A DNA stretch of 64,000 bases from JAXGXJ01 sp963829545 (GCA_963829545.1 CAWHIX010000008.1:248001-312000); one strand, 5' to 3'. Positions 17,479 to 25,960 are shown, counted from the stretch's first letter. A program made the numbers and translations. The notes: a model not told the origin generated them from the letters alone.

Positions 17479-18477
17479 ATGTTGTACGAAAAGGACGCAG
17501 ATCTGAGCTTGTTCGACGGTAAGACCATAGCCGTCATCGGCTTCGGCAGCCAGGGACACGCTCATTCCCAGAACCTGAGAGATAGTGGCGTCAAAGTGGT
17601 GGTGGCCGAAGCTCCCGGCACCCCCGCCTGGGACCGGGCCGTCGCGGCCGGCCTCGAGGTCATGACGGCCGACGCGGCCGCCGCGGCAGCCGAGGTCATC
17701 ATGATGGTGGTTCCCGACCAGGTGCAGAAGGTCGTGTACGAGACCGCCGTCCGCGACAACCTCAAAGAGGGCGACATGCTCATGTTCGCCCACGGGTTCA
17801 ACATCCACTTCAGTCAGATCGTGCCTCCGGCGTTCGTGGACGTGACCATGATCGCGCCGAAGGGCCCCGGGCACCTGGTCCGCCGTGTCTACACCGAGGG
17901 CGGGGGAGTGCCGGCCTTGCTGGCCGTGTACCAGGACGCCACCGGCAACGCCCGGGAGCGGGCGCTGGCCTACGCCAAGGGCATAGGTGCGCTGCGGGCG
18001 GGCGTCATCGAGACCACCTTCAAGGAAGAGACCGAGACCGACCTGTTCGGGGAGCAGGCCGTGCTGTGCGGCGGCGTGAGCGAACTGGTGCGCGCCGGCT
18101 TCGAGACCCTGGTCGACGCCGGATATCAGCCGGAAGTGGCCTACTTCGAGTGCCTCCACGAGTTGAAGCTCATCGTGGACCTCATCCATGAGCACGGCAT
18201 CAGCGGCATGCGCTACTCGATCTCCGACACGGCCGAGTACGGCGACATGACCCGCGGCCCGCGCATCATCAGCGACGAGGTCCGCGAAGAGATGCAGTAC
18301 ATCCTCGAGGAGATCCAGAGCGGCGAGTTCGCCCGCGAGTGGATCCTGGAGAACCTGGCCGGCCGTCCTGTATACAACGCCATCAAACGCGATGACGCCG
18401 AACACGAGATCGAGATCGTGGGGCGGGAACTGCGGGCGATGATGCCCTGGCTGGGCAAGGGCGGCAAGCTCGAGTAG
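17479..18477 (+). CDS. ilvC: Ketol-acid reductoisomerase (class I), predicted NADH-preferring
   Basis: A 332-residue class I KARI, which isomerises and reduces acetolactate or acetohydroxybutyrate. The Rossmann motif 'GFGSQGHAHSQNLRDSG' is at residues 21-37. The catalytic C-domain has 'EETETDLFGEQAVLCGGV', 'YFECLHELKLIVDL' and 'MRYSISDTAEYGD'. Odd point: the beta2-alphaB cofactor loop reads VVVAEAPGTPAW (residues 40-51), where NADPH enzymes carry L-R/K and Ser/Arg residues that bind the 2'-phosphate. An acidic Glu44 and loss of the basic/Ser residues predict NADH use. It has its own strong AGGAGGT 111 bases after ilvN, so a separate internal promoter is possible. Confidence 0.95.
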   Translation: MLYEKDADLSLFDGKTIAVIGFGSQGHAHSQNLRDSGVKVVVAEAPGTPAWDRAVAAGLEVMTADAAAAAAEVIMMVVPDQVQKVVYETAVRDNLKEGDMLMFAHGFNIHFSQIVPPAFVDVTMIAPKGPGHLVRRVYTEGGGVPALLAVYQDATGNARERALAYAKGIGALRAGVIETTFKEETETDLFGEQAVLCGGVSELVRAGFETLVDAGYQPEVAYFECLHELKLIVDLIHEHGISGMRYSISDTAEYGDMTRGPRIISDEVREEMQYILEEIQSGEFAREWILENLAGRPVYNAIKRDDAEHEIEIVGRELRAMMPWLGKGGKLE

Positions 18478-18521
18478 AGGAGACCGGCCGGTCCGCTGGG
18501 CCGGCTGAGAAGGACCGTAAC

Positions 18522-18552
18522 GGGGCGCCCCGGCCACAGGCCGGGGCGCCCC
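18522..18552. terminator. Terminator after ilvC
   Basis: A perfect 14-bp GC stem (18522-18535 with 18539-18552) with an ACA loop lies between ilvC and the convergent lysR stop. The U-run is poor, but the hairpin is very stable and could serve both strands. Confidence 0.8.
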
Positions 18553-18567
18553 CGTTGCATTACCCGC

Positions 18568-19485
18568 TCATCTCCCGCGGTTGGCGGCGCCCGGTCCCTG
18601 GAGTGCCATGCTCAGACTGACGACCACGTGGTCGATCAGAGCCCTGGTGACCCCCGTGAGCGAGCGGTCCTTGGTGCGGATGAGGTTGAGCTCGCGCGTA
18701 GGGGCCTCTTCGATGTCGATCGTCACCACCCCGTCGTTGCCGCCCACATCGCGTGCCATGCGCGGCAGGGTGGAGATGCCCAGGCCTTCCCGCACGAAGC
18801 CCTTCACCGATTCAAAGGAGCCCGTCTGGTAGGCGACTTTCGGCTCGAAGCCCACCCGGCGACAGGCGTCCATGAACTGGGCGGTGACGTTGAAGGACTT
18901 GGTGGGGAAGACGAACTCCTCCTTGGCGAGTTCGGCGAGATTCACGACACTACGCTCGGCGAGCATATGGCCCAAGGGGACCGCCAGGAGGAGGTCCTCG
19001 GCTCCCAGGGGAATGACGTCGAGGGTCTGAGGTGAGCCGGGGGCAGTTACCACAGCGAAGTCGATGGTGCCGTCAACCACGGCGTGCTGCAGTTCCAGGT
19101 CGCCACCCTCGAGCAACTGGACGGTCACTCGAGGGAAGTCGCGGCGGAAGGAGGCCAGCAGACTGGGGAGGACGTAGGCGGCCATGGAGGGGTTGGTGCC
19201 CATGTGAACCTCACCCGCCTCGACGCCCAAGTGCTCCTTCAACACGCGGACGGCTTCCTCCGCGCGGAAGAGGACTGCCTGGGCCAGCGGCAAGAACAGC
19301 TGGCCGTCCGGAGTGAGAGCGATCTTCCTGCGCTCGCGGCTGAAGAGCAGGGTTCCCAGCTCGATCTCCAGCTGCCGCATCTGATAGCTCAGGGCGGGCT
19401 GCGAGACCCGCAGGAGGTCTGCAGCCTTGGTGAAACTAAGGGTCTCGGCTATGGTGACGTAGTATCGCAGCTGGGTCAGTTCCAT
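18568..19485 (-). CDS. LysR-family transcriptional regulator
   Basis: A 305-residue LysR-type regulator. The winged-helix DNA-binding domain is residues 1-60 ('LRYYVTIAETLSFTKAADLL', 'VSQPALSYQMRQLE', 'LGTLLFSRERRKIALTPDG'). A periplasmic-binding-protein-like effector domain follows ('VHMGTNPSMAAYVLPSLL', 'FAVVTAPG', 'FVREGLGISTLP'). It is convergent with the ilv operon and divergent from the EamA transporter gene. LysR proteins usually control a divergent neighbour, so the transporter is a likelier target than ilv. The region upstream of its start is the most AT-rich in the area (19490-19530), as expected of a LysR-controlled promoter. Confidence 0.92.
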   Translation of the reverse strand: MELTQLRYYVTIAETLSFTKAADLLRVSQPALSYQMRQLEIELGTLLFSRERRKIALTPDGQLFLPLAQAVLFRAEEAVRVLKEHLGVEAGEVHMGTNPSMAAYVLPSLLASFRRDFPRVTVQLLEGGDLELQHAVVDGTIDFAVVTAPGSPQTLDVIPLGAEDLLLAVPLGHMLAERSVVNLAELAKEEFVFPTKSFNVTAQFMDACRRVGFEPKVAYQTGSFESVKGFVREGLGISTLPRMARDVGGNDGVVTIDIEEAPTRELNLIRTKDRSLTGVTRALIDHVVVSLSMALQGPGAANRGR

Positions 19486-19628
19486 AAGGAAATTTTATAG
19501 CATATATATAAACAATGTATTGGACTTATGAACAGGGCGGCACTAAACTACAAGAGGCTGAGCACTGAAAGACACGATCTGGGATCCCCCCCTCCCAATC
19601 GAGTGACAGAGCTAGCAGCTTTTCCCGC
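19486..19628. promoter_or_regulatory. AT-rich divergent control region (lysR / EamA gene)
   Basis: The stretch 19490-19530 is strikingly AT-rich for this window. It holds a run of alternating T and A (19501-19510) and partial dyads of the T-N11-A kind recognised by LysR proteins. It probably contains the lysR promoter and the autoregulatory site. The assignment is from base composition and position only. Confidence 0.45.
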
Positions 19629-19666
19629 AGCATAGCCGACTCTCCCCCAACGGAGTCGGCTATGCT
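19629..19666 (+). terminator. Perfect 14-bp hairpin in the leader of the EamA gene
   Basis: Arms 19629-19642 and 19653-19666 pair perfectly around a 10-base loop (tcccccaacg), followed by a short T-containing tail (ACTTTCTGG). No gene ends here, so it is either an attenuator in the 5' leader of the EamA gene or the end of a short RNA that starts in the AT-rich region upstream. Confidence 0.6.
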
Positions 19667-19799
19667 ACTTTCTGGAGCCAATAGGTCACCCACGGCTTAC
19701 GAACGGAGCCGCATCATCCTCCCCATGTCTCTGAACATCTCTGCCCAGTGCCGGAAGGGCGTCGACCGCGCGCGGTGCGCCGTGGAGACCCCTCGCGGT

Positions 19800-20687
19800 G
19801 TGCGTTTGACCGCCGAGGTGGGTCTTGCGCTGGCCGGAGTCATCTGGGGCATCAACTTCGTCGTGGTCAAGTTCGCCGTGGGGCAGATGCCGCCGCTCTA
19901 CTACCTTGGGTTGCGGTTCCTGGTGGCGGCCGTTGTGCTGGCCCCGTTCAGTGTGAGCCGGCTGAGGCGACTCAACCGTCAAGGCTGGCTGATAGGCTGC
20001 GGGGTCGGCGCCCTTCTCTTCGGCGGGTTCGTGCTGCAGACGATCGGTCTACAGACCATCTCTCCGGCGATGTCCGGCTTCCTCACCAGTCTCTACGTGA
20101 TGGTGGTCCCGCTCATACTCGTGGTCTTCACCGGTCGCTGGCCCTCGCCGATGCTGGCGCTCGGGATCGGCGTGGTCGTGGGTGGGTTGGCCCTTCTCTC
20201 TATCTACGGGGAGTTTGGGTTTGGCTGGGGCGAGATCTTCACGCTCCTCGCGACCATCTTCTGGGCCGTTCACATCCTGGGAGTCGCTTACGGTGCCCCG
20301 CGGATCAGCATCATTGCTTTCGTCGAACTGCAGATGGCCGTGTGCGCCGTCTTGTCGCTGACTGCGTCTTTCATCTTCGAGCAGCCGAAGCTGTTCGCAG
20401 GCTGGGAAGCTACGGGGGCGGTCCTCTGGACGGGCATCATGGGAGGCGTGGTGGCGTACATGCTCATGGCCCTCGGCCAGCGCTACACCCCTCCGACTCT
20501 GGCCGGCGTCCTGATGAGCCTCGAAGTGGTGTTCGCCCTGATCGTTTCGATGATCGTCGGCTACGACACCCTCACCTGGCGTACCTTCGTCGGCTTCATG
20601 CTGGTCTTCGCGGGTACCACCGTCGCCCGCATCGGTTCCGAGAGAGAACCGGAACTCGCGGCCGAACCGGCGCCACCGGCTCCGTAG
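19800..20687 (+). CDS. EamA/DMT-family transporter
   Basis: About 295 residues with ten predicted membrane segments in two EamA repeats ('LALAGVIWGINFVVVKFAV', 'MSGFLTSLYVMVVPLILVVF', 'AVLWTGIMGGVVAYMLMALG', 'GVLMSLEVVFALIVSMIVG'). The drug/metabolite-transporter superfamily exports amino acids, metabolites or drugs; the substrate here is unknown. The start is uncertain. GTG 19800 places the first membrane helix normally, with GGAG at 19784; the frame stays open back to 19662, but that part overlaps a perfect hairpin. Divergent from a LysR gene, which may regulate it. Confidence 0.83.
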   Translation: MRLTAEVGLALAGVIWGINFVVVKFAVGQMPPLYYLGLRFLVAAVVLAPFSVSRLRRLNRQGWLIGCGVGALLFGGFVLQTIGLQTISPAMSGFLTSLYVMVVPLILVVFTGRWPSPMLALGIGVVVGGLALLSIYGEFGFGWGEIFTLLATIFWAVHILGVAYGAPRISIIAFVELQMAVCAVLSLTASFIFEQPKLFAGWEATGAVLWTGIMGGVVAYMLMALGQRYTPPTLAGVLMSLEVVFALIVSMIVGYDTLTWRTFVGFMLVFAGTTVARIGSEREPELAAEPAPPAP

Positions 20688-20710
20688 CCCACGACCGAAC
20701 AGGCGCCGGG

Positions 20711-20737
20711 TCCGCGCAGGGGGCTCGCCCGCGCGGA
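20711..20737 (+). terminator. Terminator-like hairpin after the EamA gene
   Basis: TCCGCGC at 20711-20717 pairs with GCGCGGA at 20731-20737, with a further GGGC/GCCC pairing inside. It lies 24 bases past the transporter stop and has no T-run. Confidence 0.5.
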
Positions 20738-20808
20738 TCGCAGAGTGGGGTAGGGTGCAAAACACGCGGGTGAGGGTAAAATATGGCGACGACCGGGAGG
20801 AGGGCAGA

Positions 20809-21030
20809 GTGGAGAAGATCATCGCCAATCTGGACAAGGCCAAGCTCAAACTGGACGAAGCCTTCTTCTATCTCGACGAGATCGAGGAACTCATCCAGGA
20901 AGACGAACTGAGTGCGGAGGAAGGGTCGAAAGTCTCCCAGGCGACGAGCCGTCTCACGTCGGAACTGTCGGCCCTCAGCGGGCGGGTGGCGGAACTGGAG
21001 GACATTCTCACGGCGCTTGACCAGGAGTAG
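20809..21030 (+). CDS. Small coiled-coil protein of unknown function
   Basis: A 73-residue acidic protein that I do not recognise. Almost the whole length is heptad-patterned helix ('IIANLDKAKLKLDEAFFYLDE', 'LTSELSALSGRVAELEDIL'), so it is probably a cytosolic coiled coil that forms dimers or bundles. I start at the GTG at 20809, behind GGGAGGAGG; the frame runs 54 bases further upstream without a ribosome site. A candidate -10 (TAAAAT) lies near 20778. It is convergent with otsA. Confidence 0.65.
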   Translation: MEKIIANLDKAKLKLDEAFFYLDEIEELIQEDELSAEEGSKVSQATSRLTSELSALSGRVAELEDILTALDQE

Positions 21031-21057
21031 CCTCGACACCCGACGCCAAGGAGGCTG

Positions 21058-22560
21058 CTAGGTCTCGCTGGGGGACAGGTGCTCGTGATGTTCGGGGATG
21101 TATTCCTCGAGCAAGGGGAAGTCGCGCAACTCCTTGTTGATGGCGGCCTGCATGAACTGATCGACCCACCAGAAGACGTTCTGGGTGCGTACGCTGCGAC
21201 GCATCTGCTTCATGCGGTAGCGGCGCTCGCCCGCGGGCATACGGAACGCGTTGTAGATAGCGTCCGCCGTCTGCTCCACGTCATAGGGGTTGACCACCAG
21301 AGCCCAGCGCCCGAGTTGTGCCGCGGCGCCTGCGAACTGACTGAGGATGAGCACCGACTCTCCCTCCAGGTTGCAGGCGCAGAACTCCTTCGCCACCAGG
21401 TTCATCCCGTCCTTGAGGGGCGTGATGAGGGCTATGTCGGCCGCGCGGTACAGCGCCAGCAGCTCATCGGGAGGGACGCTCCTGAAGAAGTAGTGCACCG
21501 GAACCCACCCCATCTCCGCGTAGCGGCCGTTGATCTCGCCAACCAGTCTCTCGATCTCGGTCTTGAGTGCGTCGTACTTGGGGATGCCCACGCGGCTGGG
21601 GACGACTACCTGGAAGAGACGGATGTGCCGCCGCACCTCTGGGAAGCGTTCCAGAAGGTTGGCGAAGGCCCGCAGTCGCTCGGGGATGCCTTTGGTGTAG
21701 TCGAGCCGGTCGATGCCCAGCACCATGCGACTTCCCTGATAGCGTTCGCGGAACGTCGCCGTGTTCTCGGCCACGGCGGCGGAAGCAACCCGGGTCGCGA
21801 AACCCGTTGCGTCGATGCCGATGGGGAAGTTGCCCACCCTCATCTCCTGGTCGTCGACCCGGACCACACTCAGGTGCCGTTCCGTCTTGACGCGCGCATT
21901 CCGGCTGAGCATTCGGACGCATTGCAGGAAGTTCCGGCGGTCGCGCAGGGTCTGGAAGCCAACCAGGTCGTAAGAGAGGAGCGAGCTGAGGACCGCCTGC
22001 CGCTCCGGCAGCTTCATGAATATGTCGGGCGATGGGAAGGGTATGTGCAGGAAGAAGGCGAGTTCGGCTTCGCATTGCATGTCGCGCAGATGGTGGGCGA
22101 CGTCCATGAGTTGGTAGTCGTGTATCCATACGAAGTCATCGACCCGGCAGTCTTCCATGAGGGCTTCGGCGAACTTGCGATTGACCTTCACGTACGTGTG
22201 CCAGTATTCAGGGTCGAACTCGCAGCTTGACTGCAGGTCGTGGAAGAGCGGCCAGATGGTCTCGTTTGAATAGCCGTGGTAGTACTTCTCGACCTCGTCC
22301 TTTGAGAGAGCGACCGGTTTGAGAGCATATCCCGCTCCGTGGGCGACTTGCGCGAACACCTGCTCCAGGTGGGGCACCTCATCGTAGACTCCGGGCCAGC
22401 CTATCCAGATGCCGCCTCGGTTGCGCAAGACGGGGAGAAGCGCGGTCACGAGACCACCGGAGCCCGGCTTCAGGTTCCATCTGTCGCCGCTCCCTCGCTC
22501 GAGGACGTAGGGAAGGCGGTTGGAGACCACGATGAGTCTCTTGCTCGCTTCGGTGGTCAC
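21058..22560 (-). CDS. otsA: Trehalose-6-phosphate synthase (GT20)
   Basis: A 500-residue GT20 enzyme that makes trehalose-6-phosphate from a nucleotide-glucose and glucose-6-phosphate. Blocks are 'LIVVSNRLPYVLERG', 'GSGGLVTALLPVL', 'VWIHDYQLMDVAHHLR', 'FFLHIPFPSPDIF', 'DYTKGIPERLRAF' and 'PLKDGMNLVAKEFCA'. Length is usual. It is last of the four-gene minus-strand trehalose group (otsB, DUF5752-like, treT, otsA); 35 bases separate it from treT. OtsB would remove the phosphate. A plain GT-B fold without an attached phosphatase domain. Confidence 0.94.
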   Translation of the reverse strand: MTTEASKRLIVVSNRLPYVLERGSGDRWNLKPGSGGLVTALLPVLRNRGGIWIGWPGVYDEVPHLEQVFAQVAHGAGYALKPVALSKDEVEKYYHGYSNETIWPLFHDLQSSCEFDPEYWHTYVKVNRKFAEALMEDCRVDDFVWIHDYQLMDVAHHLRDMQCEAELAFFLHIPFPSPDIFMKLPERQAVLSSLLSYDLVGFQTLRDRRNFLQCVRMLSRNARVKTERHLSVVRVDDQEMRVGNFPIGIDATGFATRVASAAVAENTATFRERYQGSRMVLGIDRLDYTKGIPERLRAFANLLERFPEVRRHIRLFQVVVPSRVGIPKYDALKTEIERLVGEINGRYAEMGWVPVHYFFRSVPPDELLALYRAADIALITPLKDGMNLVAKEFCACNLEGESVLILSQFAGAAAQLGRWALVVNPYDVEQTADAIYNAFRMPAGERRYRMKQMRRSVRTQNVFWWVDQFMQAAINKELRDFPLLEEYIPEHHEHLSPSET

Positions 22561-22595
22561 GAGTCCTCCTCGGCAGCCGACTGACGGACGAAGGG

Positions 22596-23855
22596 CTAAC
22601 CCAGTTCGATGCGGTCCTCGTTGCCGTGTGTGAGGGCTACCATCAAGGTCAGGTATTCACGTAGATGCCGCGTGATCAGGAAGCTCTGGCGCACCAACTC
22701 GCGGGCGTTGTGGCCGATCTGAGCCATACGGGGGCGGTCGAACATCAGGTAGCGGATGCGCATCGCAGCACCTTCGGGGGTGTCGACCAAGAAACCGGTG
22801 CTGTGGTTGATGAGCTGCAGACGGATACCCCCGGTGTTCCCTCCGATCACAGGCTTGCCCTTCCACATGGCCTCCGTGACGGTGAGGCCAAAACCCTCCC
22901 GAAGCGACTTCTGGAGGACTATGTCGGCACCTGTCTGCAGAGCGTTGATAGTCCGGTCGCCGTAGTGGCCCGACGATAGGACGTGGATGTCGGGATAGCC
23001 TTGGGCGGCCTCCCGCACCTCCTCCAGCACGATCGCACCCTCGGGGTCGTCCACGGCCCCTCCGCCGGCAAGTACGAGCTGCAGGCTGGGGAGGAACTGC
23101 TGGGCCAGGAGGTAGGCCTGAATGACGCCCAATGGGTCCTTGAAGCGATCGAAGCGAGACACCTGGATGATCATGGGCCGGTCCGGGTCGATGGCGTACT
23201 CCTCCAAGACCGACCGGACCTCTTCGGGGGGGAGGGGAAGATTCTTCGCGCTCAGCGGATCGATGCTGGGGGGGATGAGGAACACGGGATGGGGCAGGGG
23301 CTGCACGAAGGCGTCGAGCGAGAAGACGCTGGCATCGTAGCCTGCCACAAAGCGGCGCAGATAGCGCCAGACGGGTCGATATGGGTGACTGAGATCGATG
23401 TGGCAGCGCCAGATCCACTTGCCCCGCCGCTCTGAACACAGACTCAGCAGCGGAGCTGGTTGTGGATCGTGTACGAACACGATATCCGCGGATTCGAGGA
23501 GGGGACGAAGACGTTCGGCATTGTTGGCGTTCACCTCTTCGTAGACCCTGAGGAGACGTTCAGGTATACGCAGGCTCCTGCCCTGCAGGGCGTTGTGGAA
23601 AGACTTGGTGGTGGCGAAGAAGTCATCGTTACCCTCGATGACCTCCCATCTGGTGTCCAGCCCCAGTTCCTGCATGAGCGGCACCATCCACTCCAGGATC
23701 TCGGCGACACCTCCGCCTTGGCGGGTGGAGTTCACGTGCACGACCCTTAGGCCGTCGAGCAATCCCGCCAGCTGACGAAGCTGATCCACCGCGTCGAGTC
23801 CGGCATGCTCGGCGTAGCGCTCCAGAAGACTTTGCGTGGGTCTCTCCTCAGGCAT
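22596..23855 (-). CDS. treT: Trehalose synthase-type glycosyltransferase (GT4, TreT-like)
   Basis: A 419-residue GT4 glycosyltransferase closest to the trehalose glycosyltransferring synthases, which join NDP-glucose and free glucose to trehalose in one reversible step. Features are 'VVHVNSTRQGGGVAEILEW', 'WRCHIDLSHPYRPVW', 'IIQVSRFDRFKDPLGVI', and the GT4 donor site 'LREGFGLTVTEAMWKGKPVI'. The ATG at 23855 has GGAGGA behind it; the frame extends upstream over the previous gene, with which the true start overlaps 8 bases. Together with otsA/otsB it gives two routes to trehalose, or one of them may serve a different sugar. Confidence 0.87.
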   Translation of the reverse strand: MPEERPTQSLLERYAEHAGLDAVDQLRQLAGLLDGLRVVHVNSTRQGGGVAEILEWMVPLMQELGLDTRWEVIEGNDDFFATTKSFHNALQGRSLRIPERLLRVYEEVNANNAERLRPLLESADIVFVHDPQPAPLLSLCSERRGKWIWRCHIDLSHPYRPVWRYLRRFVAGYDASVFSLDAFVQPLPHPVFLIPPSIDPLSAKNLPLPPEEVRSVLEEYAIDPDRPMIIQVSRFDRFKDPLGVIQAYLLAQQFLPSLQLVLAGGGAVDDPEGAIVLEEVREAAQGYPDIHVLSSGHYGDRTINALQTGADIVLQKSLREGFGLTVTEAMWKGKPVIGGNTGGIRLQLINHSTGFLVDTPEGAAMRIRYLMFDRPRMAQIGHNARELVRQSFLITRHLREYLTLMVALTHGNEDRIELG

Positions 23856-24597
23856 GGCCAGATTCCTCCCCGGCTGGAGGGCGGGGCATCGACCGGGATC
23901 CGAGACGCGACCCGGGTCGGTCCGGCGATGGTACCGGGGCCGCCGGGTCGTCATCGGCCAAGTGGCGTACGAACAGCTGCGTCAGCCGGTCACGAAGGAC
24001 GAAGAGCGACTCGAAGTAGGGGTCCACCTCGGCAACATCCTCGATGACGGCCTCATACTCTGGCCCCAGCCCCATGAGCCACGCCCGGAAATCGTCCACC
24101 CCTAAGGGGTCTCGGCGCCGGGCATCGATGAAGTGGTAGAAGATGCTGCCCACTGACATCTCGGGCAGGACCTTGGGTAGCTCGTGCGGATGGGAGAGGC
24201 GCCGAGCCGTGTCGAACACGACGATGACCCCACGCACGAAGTGGAACTGCCGGTCCGAACGGGTGAACAAGACCAGGTCGGTCTCGTCGAGGCGGGCTTC
24301 GATGACCTCGACTAACTCTTGGCGCAACTCCTCCATGTCGGTGAAGTCGGCCGGATCGATGACTGCGAGCCGTTCGGCGGCAGGATTGTCATGAAGGCTG
24401 TGGTGGCACCAAGCGGCGAAGTCGTTGTTGTACTCGCGGTTGGAGAACTGCGGTCGTAGAAGGGTGCCCCAGAAGTGGTGGTAAATGCAGCCGGGGTGAA
24501 TATCGCGGAGGATGTCGCGCAACTCCCTCAGCGTCTGCGCGCGCCGACCCGTCGCAATGCTGGCCACCGCGCAGTCCTTGATGGCGAACTCGACCAT
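23848..24597 (-). CDS. DUF5752-like protein of the trehalose operon
   Basis: A 249-residue protein without recognised catalytic motifs. It resembles a family of unknown function (DUF5752) that recurs beside trehalose synthase genes. Seen here: 'LRELRDILRDIHPGCIYHHF' and 'LPEMSVGSIFYHFIDARRR', two related 'G-x-I-Y/F-Y/H-H-F' blocks that suggest an internal duplication, plus a Pro/Arg-rich tail. Two ATGs are possible (24603 and 24597); AAGGA spacing favours 24597. It overlaps treT by 8 bases, so the products probably work together, perhaps as a regulatory or scaffold subunit (inference). The family name is given from memory of its motifs. Confidence 0.6.
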   Translation of the reverse strand: MVEFAIKDCAVASIATGRRAQTLRELRDILRDIHPGCIYHHFWGTLLRPQFSNREYNNDFAAWCHHSLHDNPAAERLAVIDPADFTDMEELRQELVEVIEARLDETDLVLFTRSDRQFHFVRGVIVVFDTARRLSHPHELPKVLPEMSVGSIFYHFIDARRRDPLGVDDFRAWLMGLGPEYEAVIEDVAEVDPYFESLFVLRDRLTQLFVRHLADDDPAAPVPSPDRPGSRLGSRSMPRPPAGEESGHA

Positions 24598-24656
24598 GTT
24601 CATCCTTGCCGGGTGGCTCTCCCGTCAGGGTGTTTGCTACCCGCTCTCACCGGCCT

Positions 24657-25489
24657 TCAATCATGACCTCCTCGAGAGACGAGTGCCACGTCGAGTCTAC
24701 CGAGGAACTGCGCGGCCTCGCAGGCATCGGCGAGTACGTACTGTGCCAGCGTGGGCCGGTCGACGCTCCCCACCACGATCGCGATCCCACGTCCGTCCAA
24801 CGCTCGAAACATGTCCTCGTCGGTCAGGTCGTCTCCCAGACAGACCGGGCAGGTCTGGGAGCGGGTCAGACCCAAACGCTCGAGCAGCCAGAGCATGGCC
24901 TGACCCTTGTCCCAGCCGTCCCGAGGCCGGAGTTCGTGCACCATCTTGCCCCTGCCGAGAGCCAGGTGCTGGAAGCTGGCGGCGATTTCTTCCACCCGGC
25001 GGGCTACCACCGCCCTGTGCGACTCCGGCGGTCAAGCGGTAGTGCACGGACAGCGACAGATCCTTTTGCCTCTACGATCACCCCCTCGATATCGGCGAGC
25101 TGCTGCCGGAGCAGCCGGGCGGCCGAACGCAGGTCTCCTCTGGCCTCCGCACCCACCACGTGCTCGATGCCCGACTCGTCCGGTCCGATGATGTGGCGGC
25201 CATGATCGGCTCCGTAGAAGACTCCCGGTACCGCGACCTTCCGAGTCAGGTCCTCCAAGGTCCGGCCGGAGAGGATGCAGACGACGTGACGCTCCCCCAA
25301 AGAGGCCAGCAGCGTCCTGGTGGGGCTAGGCAGACATGCCAGGTCGGGACGCGGGGCAATGGGGGACAGGGTGCCGTCGAAGTCGAGGAAGAAGGCGGGG
25401 TCTCGGCCGCCGACCTGCTCGACTATGGTGCTGAGCTGCTCCAGGGCATGGGGAAGACGATCCTGGGCGTGTCTGCGCGTTACTTGCAT
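24657..25489 (-). pseudogene. otsB: Trehalose-6-phosphate phosphatase, broken by two 1-base frame changes as sequenced
   Basis: A HAD-family trehalose-phosphatase of about 277 residues. The N-terminus has the nucleophile motif 'FFLDFDGTLSPIAPRP'; then come 'CILSGRTLEDL' and 'GVFYGADHGRHI'. The C-terminus has 'GKMVHELRP', 'GWDKGQAMLWLLE' and the HAD motif 'CLGDDLTDEDMF'. The reading frame breaks near 25060 and near 25030. Reading past one extra base at each point restores the standard 'EAKGLSLSVHYRLT' and 'PESHRAVVARRVEEI'. Each break looks like a single inserted base, which fits sequencing error as well as mutation. Start at 25489 (AAGG upstream). First gene of the trehalose group. Confidence 0.88.
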
Positions 25490-25514
25490 ATCAGATACCT
25501 TTTGGGGGTATGAT
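25484..25514 (+). promoter_or_regulatory. Candidate sigma70-type promoter of the RRM gene
   Basis: TTGCAT (25484-25489) and TATGAT (25509-25514), spaced by 19 bases, lie about 115 bases upstream of the RRM start in a locally AT-rich stretch. That would leave a 5' leader of about 105 bases, as is common for cold-shock-type genes. The spacing is longer than ideal. It overlaps the otsB start on the other strand. Confidence 0.5.
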
Positions 25515-25627
25515 GGACTTGCATCGATAGGAAGCTCTCCCGGCGACGTGCAGTGCTTCGCTAACTCGTTCGTCCCCAGGTGCATCCGAACGCATGCGAT
25601 CTGTCATTGGGATCTGTGGAGGACGCG

Positions 25628-25960
25628 ATGAGCACCGCAAGACTGTATGTCGGCAACCTTTCCTACGGCACCACCCAAGAGACGCTGGAAAAGACCTTCG
25701 CCGAGTATGGGGAGGTCGTCTCCGTCAACGTCATCACCGATCGCCAGACCGGCCGCCCCAAGGGTTTTGCTTTTGTGGAGCTTAGCACTCCCGAAGAGGC
25801 CGAGGCGGCCAAGACGGCTCTCAACGGCACGGACCTTGACGGCCGGGCCCTCAACGTCGACAACGCCCGGGAACAGGAACAGCGCAAGCCCGGCGGCTAC
25901 GGAGGCGGCAGTGGTGGCTACGGTGGTGGCTACAACAGCGGCGGCGGGTCGCGCTATTAG
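25628..25960 (+). CDS. RRM-domain RNA-binding protein with glycine-rich tail
   Basis: A 110-residue single-RRM protein. RNP2 is 'LYVGNL' (residues 6-11) and RNP1 is 'RPKGFAFVEL'. After residue 85 the tail is Gly/Tyr-rich (GGYGGG repeats), the layout of bacterial and plant glycine-rich RNA-binding proteins often induced by cold. It probably binds single-stranded RNA in the cytosol as a chaperone. I chose the ATG at 25628, behind GGAGGA; the frame is open 48 bases further up but begins in the leader. It is a single-gene transcript with its own promoter candidate and an intrinsic terminator (26013-26038). Confidence 0.92.
   Translation: MSTARLYVGNLSYGTTQETLEKTFAEYGEVVSVNVITDRQTGRPKGFAFVELSTPEEAEAAKTALNGTDLDGRALNVDNAREQEQRKPGGYGGGSGGYGGGYNSGGGSRY

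Noticed and set aside
25885..25960. GGC/GGT-rich repeats at the end of the RRM gene as a possible CRISPR or microsatellite
   Set aside because: They encode the Gly/Tyr-rich tail typical of this protein family and have no spacers.
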